The notes under the pieces were generated by a model. That model was not told where the DNA came from. It was given only the letters and a program-made list of their open reading frames with translations, and searched no databases. A DNA stretch of 64,000 nt from the NCBI GenBank assembly GCA_009760855.2, contig WPIO01000195.1, positions 122,001 through 186,000 on the forward strand. The letters are read 5' to 3'. This document shows positions 12,290 through 22,800 of this stretch, piece by piece. The translations under genes and the position numbers were made by a program. The DNA is from Cristatella mucedo. Its lineage: Eukaryota; Bryozoa; Phylactolaemata; Cristatellidae. Each line of letters opens with the position of its first letter. Within the stretch, counting starts at the first letter, position 1.

Positions 12290-13310
12290 AAGAAGTAGGA
12301 GTGGCAGTTGAAGTAGTGATGGCTGTAGTAGTTGTGGTAGGTGTTGTTTTCATCGCAGCAGTAGTAGTGGCCCGAGTGGTCTTTGTCCTCGTAGTCATCT
12401 TCATTGTAGACGTCGTCTTAGTTGTCTCTGTAATAGTCGTCGACGCAGTTGGTTCAGTAGTCATTGTTGTAGTAATTATTTTCTAATTCGCAGCAGTAGT
12501 AGTTATGGTCCCAGTAGTCGTCATCGTCGATTTCTTAGTCGTCGTTGTCGTAGTCATCGTCTTCGCTGTCGTCGGTGTAATTATCAGTGCGGTCGACAGC
12601 GTATTAGTCGTGCTGGTCTTCGTAATTATCACAGTTATTGTAATAATAGCAATATACTTGTAAATCGCCCTCGGAGAACTTAATTCTCTTTCTAGGCACT
12701 TTACATATTCTGTAGAGGAAGCATGATCCTACGGTTAGCAATAGCACGCACCATGTCAACAAGGATAGTTGGAGGTGAGCATGCAAAAATGGTTAGTGGT
12801 AGCATGCGCAGTCTTAGCATCCATAAGCATGCAAAGGATGAATCACTAGTTTCCACTAAATGCTGCGAAAAGTAGGCGAGTCTTCAGCTTACTAGTTGTT
12901 GTAGTCGTTATAGTTATCCTAATTGTGGTCGTAGTCTTAGTCTTCGCAGTTGTAGTCTTCGTCGTCGTAATCGTCAGCATCATAGCCATCGCAGTAGTCC
13001 TTGTCGTAGTCGCTGGGGTTGCCGTAGTCGCCGTCGTAGCGGCATCGTCATTGCCGCCGTTTTAGTCTTCGTTGAAGTCCTCAAAGTAGCTATCATTGTC
13101 GTAGCCGTCGTATTCTTCGTGGTAGTCATCGTTGTAGCCGTATTCGTAGTCGTTATAGTGTCAGTAGTAGTAGCCGTTGTACAGGCCGAAGCCGTAGCCG
13201 TGTTTGTCAGGTTAGCCATAGCAGTCTTATAAGTCGTAGTCGTCGTAGTAGTCGAAACTAGTCGTAGCTGTACCAGTCGTTATAATAGTAGCTATTGGAG
13301 CAGTCGTTGT
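12290..13310. repeat. Degenerate triplet-repeat tract (GTN)n, about 1 kb, split by a LINE end
   Basis: Two blocks (12290-12630 and 12895-13310) of imperfect GTAGTCGTC/GTAGTTGTA triplets, giving Val-rich frames on plus and Thr-rich frames on minus. These frames are compositional. The intervening 12635-12890 is a LINE 3' end that inserted into the tract. Confidence 0.85.
12635..12890 (-). mobile_element. LINE 3'-UTR fragment inserted in triplet tract
   Basis: The module ATCGCCCTCGGAGAACTTAA ... TTTCTAGGCACTTTACA is followed by 3'-UTR sequence with GCATGC repeats (12775-12835), as in the better copies at 49.8, 51.9 and 31.1 kb. It has no coding part. Confidence 0.75.
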
Positions 13311-13423
13311 AGCAAGGTGCCTCTTTTAATTCCTGGTTGGCTGCTTGCTACCTCGGGGCCAGAGAGAAGTTTCCAGTCGGTCTGTCTGTCTCGTATTTTG
13401 GTTCACTTCTGCATCCAGCAACA

Positions 13424-13540
13424 TCGGCCGCATCACCGCCGCTTGCAGTGGCTGATAAAGGATCGCCGACTGTGTGACTCAAAACCCTGACCTGGATCGC
13501 GTTGACCGAGCACCTCGCCACTAGGCTAAGACCCGCGGGC
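13424..13540 (-). mobile_element. tRNA-derived SINE (family 1), degenerate
   Basis: Reverse complement of the family 1 body: ACCGCCGCTTGCAGTGG, AAAGGATCGCC, then a decayed B box and an A-box-like CACTAGGCTAAGAC end. Confidence 0.6.
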
Positions 13541-13824
13541 AGTTCTGAACCCATCAGCAATACCAGAAAATCGGATGGGCAAGCAAAACCTGCTGGAGCA
13601 GGAGCAGTTTAGGCTTAAAGGACGCTCCCCGGTTGCTTTTTGCTTGCTGTGTTATAAGCTAGTGTCTAGCGTACGTATTAAACGACAACACTTGCATGCG
13701 TACGAATATGATCTCCGGTTTCAAAAAAATGTTACCATCGTTCGTCGTATCTGGGTTTCTGGCACGGTGTGGAAGTACTCTCTCCGTCTCCGCCTCCAGC
13801 ATAACGGATAGCCGACGTTCACCT

Positions 13825-13969
13825 ACAGGTGCCGCCACATGTTTGAGCGATTTACAGGTGCCGCCACATGTTTGAGCGATTTACAGGTACCGCCACATGT
13901 TTGAGCGATTTACAGGTGCCGCCACATGTTTGAGCGATTTACAGGTGCCGCCACATGTTTGAGCGATTG
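13825..13969. repeat. 29-bp minisatellite, five units
   Basis: Five head-to-tail units starting ACAGGTGCCGCCACATG and ending TTTGAGCGATTT. Only single-base differences are seen (GTACC in unit 3; a GG end in unit 5). Low divergence suggests recent expansion or homogenisation. Confidence 0.97.
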
Positions 13970-14671
13970 GAGAAAAAAGGAAAAATTCTGAGGATGGAGA
14001 CATCTCCAGGCAGGGCTGGGTCAGACGAGGCACACTATACTAATCCCGTATCAATCCATCCTTTAAAAAAGCATTTCCCGTCTCCTAAGAGAGCTGTAGA
14101 AGATAATCAACGAAATTTTTCGGAGTTTCTATGAAATGAAGAGGTATTCGGTTTTCGTAGTGTATCCTGTATGGAATAGCACTTAGCTGTCTTCAAAAAT
14201 GAATCATTTGATCCGATTTTAGGATTTTGCCGCATTCCATTTCTGAGCTACCTCTAGCAGGAACTAGGACCTGGCTGGATGGGTAGCATTGCGTAGAGGC
14301 AGAGCCTGGAATCAGAGCCAGCTGTAGGGAGATTGACTCGCTGCCAGACGGAGCAATGACGGTGCATGCCAAGCTGCTTGCCGCTGGCGTTGCCCTTCTC
14401 TTTGAGCCTGTCTTTTCAATTTGAGAGTCTAGTGCGAGGTCCCGTTAATAACAACATTGTTAGTAGCTGGTAGCTTGTACAGTACCCTTACAGATCTTAA
14501 TCTCCATCCGGATGTTGCTGGATAATCACTATACAAGTGTCATGCTGCGGCCAGCATACTAAAGCGAACAATGAGAAACTCGGCTCGACCGGTGAGTAAG
14601 AGCTGTGGCTAGGAGCATGCGTTGCATCTTTTTAACAAATAAGTAAGGAGAAGTACAGGGGGAAAATAAAA
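13970..14671. other. No recognisable gene
   Basis: I see no coding or repeat signature in this stretch. Confidence 0.4.
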
Positions 14672-14843
14672 TACCGGCTGATTTAGCAGCCTTTTTTGTA
14701 CAGCGACAGAAGAGCCTTTACGGCTATTATCACCGCTTGCAATGGCAATAGAGGATTGCCCACTGCAGGATTCGAACCCACGACCTCGGGAACGAGGTCG
14801 TGAAAAGCAACCGCTTTGCCTAGTGTGCCGTTAGGGCTCACCA
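14672..14843 (-). mobile_element. tRNA-derived SINE (family 1), near-complete
   Basis: Minus-strand copy with A-box-like sequence (complement of GCCTAGTGTGCC, about 14818-14830), the GACCTCG...CGAGGTC hairpin, B box GGGTTCGAATCC (complement at about 14767-14779), the body with AGCCGTAAAGGCTCTTCTGTCGC-like sequence and the AAAAAGGCTGCTAAATCAGC 3' end. Confidence 0.85.
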
Positions 14844-15689
14844 TGGGAACAAAAAGACAAGCTAAAGCAGGGCAGATGCTAATGCAGGTAGCTTCCGAAG
14901 CCGGAAGCAAGTTCCTTACTTTTGGTGAACACTGAAGGCCCGAATACCGAAAGATTTCAATTTAGTACTTAGTTTAGCTTAGTCAGCGGGAAGGATGCGA
15001 GACGACTCAAGGCCGTGTAGCAGCTGGTTAAGAGCAACGAGTTAGGAAAGGTAGGTAGGTGCGCTAGATAATTAACCAGAAAGGGAATAGTAAATCGATT
15101 TGCAGCCGGCGAAGCTCAGACAAACTCGGTGCTACGTGACAACTATGTCTTTGACGGTAGGCCAGCAGAGCTGCCGAATTTTGCATTAGTTGCAATCAGG
15201 CAAGACCGGTTTCCTTAACAAAGGCTATTACAATAATCGACTCAACCAAGGACTTCCACGACCAAATGCACTAGTTCGGCTCATCCTTTTGTACGTACGT
15301 AGGCCCCCCCCCCCGACTTGACCACATTCCTTTGCTGAAGATAGGCCGACTGTTCCTTTCCTTCGGCGTTAACCTGAGGGGCAAAGAGTTTGCTCTTTCT
15401 AGAATCAAGCCGTTGGTTCGAACCCAGGAGCATGCAACCCAATATCACCCCTGAAAAGTGTGGTATTTAGTGTCTGACGCATAGATGGCACTGGGAGCTC
15501 TTGCCAGCGGGAGCTAAGCAGTGTGCCAGCAAGTAAAACGGAAATTGTGTGCCAGAAGTTGTTTTCGGAGCTTGACCATTTGCGGCTAAACCTGCCAATA
15601 TTATATATTAGTGGCCCGTACTTCCGTTCCCGTTCTGTTCGAGGCCTGTCATCCGGTTACACCACCGGCCTTAGTGATGGATGGGCCTG
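14844..15689. other. No recognisable gene; poly-C run near 15303-15314
   Basis: Nothing recognised apart from a short homopolymer. Confidence 0.4.
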
Positions 15690-15858
15690 CACTTGTATAT
15701 TCCCAAGGCGGTTGATTAAACGACCTCGATCCCGAGGTCGTGGGTTCGATTCCTGTGGTGGGCGATTCTTTATCGCCACTACAAGCAGTGGTGATAGCCG
15801 TAAAGGCTCTTCTGTCGCTATACAAAAAGAGGCTGTTTAATCAGCTAGGATTTATTTA
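15690..15858 (+). mobile_element. tRNA-derived SINE (family 1)
   Basis: AAGGCGGTTG, the GACCTCGATCCCGAGGTCGT hairpin, B box GGGTTCGATTCC, the body and the AAAAAGAGGCTGTTTAATCA end with a TTTATTTATTTTATT tail. The upstream A-box half is degraded. Confidence 0.85.
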
Positions 15859-16338
15859 TTTTATTAGTTGTTTTAGCGGAGCTGCTGAGCTATGTATGCA
15901 AGAAATGTTTCATAAACAATTTAGAGGCATCGTCGAGTCAATTGGCTATTGCTTGTAGTTGAGCTCGAATTTTTCGCTTTTTCGTGGCATAGTGAGACTA
16001 GTGGCCGTGCTGACGCCTGCCTGCCTGATCCTTGCTTTGATTATCATTATTATAGTATCTGAAAATGCTCACTGTTTAATCTCCTAGAAGTCGCTTGGCT
16101 AAGCATATTTAACAGGGAAAATGAAGCACACTTCTGTTTATACCTTGACATTTTAGTTCCAGTGCCATGCTAATTATATTATTAATAATAATAATAATAA
16201 TAGCACGATTGCATAGTTCCCTAAGAGAAATTAATGTCTTGGAATGTTTCGAAGTCAAGTGCATTAAACAAACTGGTACAACATTTGGCACGTGTATAAT
16301 ACTCGACCCCAGAATGGAAACAAGCAAATAAGCCATTC
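15859..16338. other. Downstream flank of the minus-strand 14-3-3 gene
   Basis: Holds an (AAT)n run at about 16178-16201 followed by a very weak LINE 3'-end-like stretch (about 16202-16245). Nothing else recognised. Confidence 0.4.
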
Positions 16339-16344
16339 TTTATT
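16339..16344 (-). promoter_or_regulatory. Candidate polyadenylation signal AATAAA for the minus-strand 14-3-3 gene
   Basis: TTTATT on the plus strand reads AATAAA on the minus strand, about 480 bp past the stop codon. It is a plausible distance but not confirmed. Confidence 0.4.
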
Positions 16345-16397
16345 GGAAGCAGCCGCGGTGATTGCAACTTCGATAAAACAAACCTTAGTGCTATGGT

Positions 16398-16400
<3 letters not shown>

Positions 16401-16438
<38 letters not shown>
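16401..16438. repeat. (CT)n microsatellite in likely 3' UTR
   Basis: A 38-bp pure CT run between the stop codon of the minus-strand 14-3-3 gene and its candidate poly(A) signal. Confidence 0.95.
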
Positions 16439-16441
<3 letters not shown>

Positions 16442-16825
16442 CTGTGACTCGTTACATATTTCGGGCCATCAAAATTGGTCTCAACCAACTGGGACAAGCA
16501 ACGTCCAACTACCAGCGACATTTTTCGCGCACCGCAACTTCAGCGATTAAGCATTCTGCCCAGCTCTTTAAAATGCAAAGACGAACAGAGAGCACTTCTA
16601 TCACAGCGGCATGCACGTTCAAAGAGAGTGGAGAGACAGAGCTCGGACAGCGAGCGACCTCTGCAGCACGACTGCCAGAGTAGGCACCGGAGGTGGCTAC
16701 TGACGTCGAAATAACCTGGCATATTAGCGAGTAAAACAGCTGCACGGGTGTTACACTGTCTGCAAGTACAAGTCACAGCGAAAGCTATGCAGTGAGTGGA
16801 TCAGGCAGCTGATCAACCAGGTTTT

Positions 16826-16885
16826 TTATGCCTTCACACCACCATCATCGTCATCGCCGGGTGCATCACCTTCCGAGGTCCACAA
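16826..16885 (-). CDS. 14-3-3 paralogue B exon 5 (C-terminal tail)
   Basis: Acceptor TTGTTTTAG, then [19 protein letters not shown] and a TAA stop at 16828-16826. The LWTS start at a phase 0 acceptor is diagnostic of the last 14-3-3 exon. Confidence 0.93.
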   Translation of the reverse strand: MWTSEGDAPGDDDDGGVKA

Positions 16886-19800
16886 CTAAAACAAAAAATT
16901 ATAGCCACTTATGCAACTACTTTCCAGAAGGTCTTCTACTGAGAAAACACTCCAGCAACCTCCTCTCAAAAGCACAATGCTACTGCTGGGCATCAAGTCA
17001 TCAATTGATGACCGCATGCATAATTTCGACTAATATTCCCAGGGCCACCCAACTAAAGCCGACTATAGTATCAAGTGCAGCATCACTATATTACGCATGC
17101 TGAAGGCCTATTGGTAGGCTTTGGAATATCTACACGTCCTGTTTGAGGTTAGGCATTCAGAGAACACAGCACCAATTACTAGATTTCAAAGGGAATATGC
17201 TTGCCAACAGGTTTCTACTGACTCCGATGGAAGGCCAGCCAATTGGCCAATCATATTTCATAATCATAATCATAATTCATAATCACATTTGTTGCTAGGA
17301 AGATCGAAGAAGACGTGTCGTGGCTTGGCAGAGTGGCTACTAGAAGTACGCAGGTAGTAGACCTGCTTGAATACTGACCCGTCCGACATCCATTGACACA
17401 ATAGAACGGTGCAACATCAATAAGTAAAGCCTACTGAATCTCATCGGCAGAATCTGTAGCAGCTGCTCAGTGCACAGGCTGACTCTACGAGATGGCAGAA
17501 AAATGCACATTTGTCGAGCTTTCAAAGACCTACGCGAAGTGCCATCTTCAGGTCAATGTAATTGCCTAATAATAGCACAGCAGATTGGTAGATACAAGTG
17601 CTATGCAGCTACTATAGCAAGCCCTTGAATGCACGGAGCCTGCCATTTACTTTACCAACGATTGCTAGTCAGTGTGGCATGTGCTAGTGCAACCAGAGAA
17701 AAGGCTCGGTGCTTGCTCGGCACCCAGCTGAATAGCAGGCAATGCAAGTATATCCATGTCGTACAGGAACAAAAAGTTATACGAATCTGTAAAAGGGTGA
17801 AATGTTGTTTTACAGTCAGCTGCCAAATTCTGACTGGTAGCACAATAGGTATAATGTTTGCAGCCCTAGTGGCACCAACGTTTATATCACCCTAGGTCGA
17901 TGGCTTGATAATGACGACTTCTGAGGAATGTGTAGCTTGGCGGCTTGCAGCGACTGCTGCCATGCTATAAGATTGGGTGCTGGTCAGGAATCCAGACAAA
18001 AATAAGACACCAGTCGGAATTTATGTAAGGCACTTCGCCCTAATCCGACATTTAAAAACCGTGGGCTATTCAGGTATTTACAACTGAGGGGGCATCACAA
18101 CGTTTCGTAAAGGCTAGAATACCTAGATCGCAGGCTCGAATCGTTGTGGCCAGGCTACGGCAGGTGCTTTACGCCTGATGAATACTACCACGAAACCACA
18201 AGTTTTCATCCTGAGCATAATGTAATTAATGAGCCTTCAAAACTATCATAATGCTTAGCTGCTTAGTGTGCAATGAGAACATGACACCCAGTAACATACC
18301 AACAATTAAAAATGGCTTCAATGCTAATTCGAAAGACACTTCCGACATCTAGAAAACTCCAACGCGAGAAAATAACTAGGCAGATAAAACACGCCCTCGA
18401 GTAATTGTCGAATTTTTAATTTTCTTTGTCCCTGAGACATTCAAAAACAGGTAAAAATGAACGGTTCGTTGGCCTAAGGGCAAAGTGCAAAACAGACAAC
18501 AGATTTCAGGCACCGGTCAACAGTCGAACATGTTGCTGCTTTGTTCGAGTTACAATCCGTATAGAAGACTATGCAAATTGCAAGCAGTCGACCCGACCAT
18601 CACACATCGAGTGTTGTTCCAAGATTGCAGCCAAACGTACACTGCACTGAAACTAGCTAGTCAGTGAGAGCCATACTCACCGTGAGATTGTCACGAAGCA
18701 GCTGCATGATAAGAGTGCTGTCTTTGTACTCGTCTTCTTTCAGATGGTCGAGATCAGCAATCGCATCGTCGAACGCCTGTATCAAGCAAGTGGTACAGTA
18801 CGGCACTTTCTGTTCCAAACTGGCATCGACTCAAAATGGCCACTCGGTCAAAATAGAAACATTACGCTCAATTCAAGTCCAAGGCTACGACCTGCCACTA
18901 AACCTTGAAGTCCCTCCATAAAAGTCTCCCAATCTCTTGTATCACATTCGACAAGAATGCAAATATTACCACCAGTCACGTGAGAACTTGGTTAGCCTGG
19001 GCACCTAGCTAATTTAACAGACTCGCTTGTAGAGCAGCAAACCAATATGACACCACGAGTTAGGACTCGAATTGCTAAATAAAATTAGATGCAATAAAGC
19101 ATCTCTAGCAATATAAAGTATGTCTGGTTCGTTGGAAAGAGAAACGGCTAGAACAGTAAAGATTTAATTTGGCTACCCCTTCCCAAAGAAGATTAAGAGA
19201 ATGGAATTAAGAACGTTGTATCTAAAAAATAGGATTTTACTCTTAGTGTATCATTCCGTGCATAAACAGGGATGTAAACTTGATATTCTTATGCAAGGAC
19301 CGTGTACAACTGATGCAGACAGAGAAGGCTTACAAAATACAGTCAACTGCAGTTTATCACAATCCTTGGAGCTAAATTACTTGCCAGTTTAGCCGAAGAC
19401 CGACTTTAGTACCTTAGTGGATTATTCATCTCGTTTGTTTTTCAAGCATGATTTTACTTACCATTCAATTGCATTTCACTTTACAGCAAATGTAAAGCGC
19501 CTACAGAGAGATTGAGTTCTCTGAGGGCGCTTTATCAAGTGAATTATTATTATATTATTATTATTATTATGTGTCCTAACAAATACATCGCCTTGCAATG
19601 ATCTGATGAAAAAGATGGAGGCGACCCCTCCCCCAGATGCACACAACTTTCTATCGTACAGACTACTGTGATAAAGAATAATATAATTCACACGTACAGG
19701 TATATATGCAAAACTACATACTTGATTGAATAAGCCATGGCAACTGGCTGCAGTAAGACAATGTACTGATAACTCGACCTGCATCTGAACTAGCCTGTCT

Positions 19801-22800
19801 ACGATGGTAGAAAGGTGATGACTATTGCAACCAAAGCAAAAAACACAACTTGCTCTTGTCTTGTCAGGCAGCTCTACCTGTTTTGCAAGATGGCATGCTC
19901 GATCAGATGAATTAAGGATCTCGTAATAGAATACAGAGAAATTTAAGGCCAGGCCGAGACGAATTGGATGGGTGGTAGCCATTCCACCCTTTGCTTTCTC
20001 GGATGCCTCTTGATATGCTTTCTCTGACTTGATGACAACGGCTAAAAAGAAGAAAATTACGAATATGGCCGTATTGTTGCATCAGGGACACACTGAATGC
20101 CAAAGAACGACTTTGTTATAATACACCAAGTAGCTACATTCCTTGCAGCATGGCTACTACAGCTGTGGCTTCGGTCAGGTCAAAAGATGCAGATGCAAGG
20201 CATGCTGAAATTGTGCAAAGCAGGCAAAAATATTTATTGAAAGCCCACAAACAAGAAAGCAAGACATTGCGCTCTTCTGCTGTAGCATTACAAAGCCTAA
20301 ATTTTACTGAATAGGTTGGCCACTGATTCAGGCCTAACACATTGCCCTTGCTGCCTGTCGATATATACCTAATAACGTTCTCTCAGATCCAGCGACTGGT
20401 TAGGCCGTCAGCAACACATAGAACTTACCAAAAAGAGCTTTACAGGCCTGGCAGTGTACTGTGGTGCCTTATCTTGTGCCAAAGATAACAATCCAGATGC
20501 CTAGTATTTGAACTTAGCCGTCCAACTTGCTTCTTCTTGACATCGGAAAGAAGACATGTTGGTCCGTAATGCCTTATATTTGATGCAGAGCTCCGATGCC
20601 TTTCGGGGCAAAGCATCCCCAAAACCATCGATTTGCTGCCGTATATCTCGGTAGGTTTAATGCAGTTATGCCTGTCAGCCCCATATTTCCTTTGGATTAT
20701 AAATTGCATATTGAATAGAAAACCATGTAAAACCCTCGACAGACCTACACAGCTGGTGAGTATTCGAAGGGGAGGGTAAACAGTACCTTAGCAAGGGCTA
20801 TTCAACCACCTCATTCAAATTGGAAGTACCTCCTCACAGTATAAACACGAGCCCCATCGGAGCACTGCCAACGCTTCCAGCAAAGCTTGATAAGCGATGA
20901 TTCATCAAAAAAGAAATTCTGCTCTTCGGTGCTAAACATACTAAGCTACTACATCTAATGCTAAAGAAAAACAACGTATCAAACGGCACGCCCGCACGCA
21001 ATAGGACTGTACTATCAAGATGCCACCTACATCTGTTTGTGTAAATGACAATCAGCCCCTTCAGCAGCACAACAATGCAACAGTTGCATGAAAATCAATC
21101 AATCCTTCTGACAGTTGTATGAGAATATAAATCTATCTTCCAGCCCTAGCTTTGGTCGAACACAAAGAAACCTTACATTCACAGCTCTTCCAGAAACCAT
21201 AAGCATAACAATGCAGTGATCGAAGCATACCAAGAACTCAAATAAACACAACAGCTCACACTAATCCGGCTTGTTAATGTGTAACGGTTCCTACCTTGCC
21301 CCTACGTAAGCATGCCTTTGGCTACAAGGCATTTCCAACACAAAAAGAGCTTACCGGCTCTCTGGTCGCCAGATGCAACTTCTGCTAGGTAACGATAATA
21401 GTCTCCTTTCATTTTGAGGTAGAACACAGTACTCTCGTGAACACCGGTACCCTCGCTACTGCTGCTGCTCGGTATTAAGTGGTTATCCAGCAGTGACTAC
21501 AAAAGAAGAAGTTACAACATTTAATTGGCTGATAAGTGGGTGATCCTCAGCAAAGTTCCCCACTGAACGACATCTACAGTGCTGCTGCCCTGCTGCCATT
21601 TTTTTTATCCTACAGCAGAAGCACATTTGCGTGCCCCCACGGCATGACCCCTTCGAAGCAGCAGCCTAAATCCATGCATGATTCACCACATTCGTTATGA
21701 GCCATCGTTGTCTTTGATGAGTGATACAAAGCAAAAAGAATATCGATCTCGACCCTGAACAATGGCAACTTGCTTGCGAATCTGCATCCTTATCAAGCTC
21801 CCCCGTGGGGCACAGCCGAGCCCAGCATCTGTGCATTGCTGCTGGCTTTGCCATATCGTCAAGGCTACAAGCAAGAGCAGCAAGAGCGCTTCCGCTAGTC
21901 GGGAGACTCCCCCTCACGGCGTTTGTCGAAGCATGCTCGAATTGCACTGACAACTAAAGAACAATCTGTGAATCGGCAATGGGCTCCGCGCACACAATCG
22001 AATGCACTATCTGGCGTCCCTTAGCACCTCCCAGATTGCCACCATCTGACATCCCCCCAATCAGCTCATGCCAGCAGCCAGCCAAGTATTGCCACGGCTA
22101 GTCCGAGGTGTGGTCTGACCACCACCGTAAAAGGGAGACTAAAATTTCTTAAGCTGTGAATACAGCTCCAGACCAAACATGAGCCTCTAAAAACATAACA
22201 TCCAGCATCCCCCATAGACATAAATACCGCATAGACGGGTCTTAAAAAACCGGCCGATGTACAGTTACTACAGCATCGAGGCAGATACAAACACGGCTTA
22301 CTCGTGATCACATTTGCTAACACCCTTCTTGAAGCTGGCTGCACAACAGGTCTGCATTCTGTTGCAGCCACCGCCATACCTCTGCTATCAATGGGGCCTT
22401 CGAGTATCATGTAAAGCTGCAACTCATATGCCAACCTCAGTGACCCATAACCCATCCAACCCCTGTACATGTAGCCTCAAAAGCACAAAAGTCAGCCTAG
22501 CCCAGCCCCTCACCCCTTATGACGGCTTGCTTACAAAAATTCAGATGCGAACTCGGCCAAGGGTCACGAAAAAGAACCGAAAATCAAAATCCATCTCATT
22601 TGACTTTCAAAATCGGCACGTGGTGCCTGCAGTCAGTAGATTAGGCAACCCAGTAAATAGTAGAGAGGGTCATACTAGAGCGTGGCAACCATATACCGTT
22701 CTTGACGTACAAAAAAATTCGACTTACTTTTTGACTGCTCAGCAAGTTTCCCTTATCTATTTTGTACGTCGGGAGGGGGCTGCCGGTTTGTGGACAGCAA

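Noticed and set aside
12213-12486. Thr-rich and Val-rich frames that resemble mucin-like or membrane proteins
   Set aside because: They come from the triplet-repeat tract, exist in complementary frames on both strands and have no splice or start context.
13825-13969. CRISPR array
   Set aside because: Units are contiguous 29-bp repeats without unique spacers, in a clearly eukaryotic genome.
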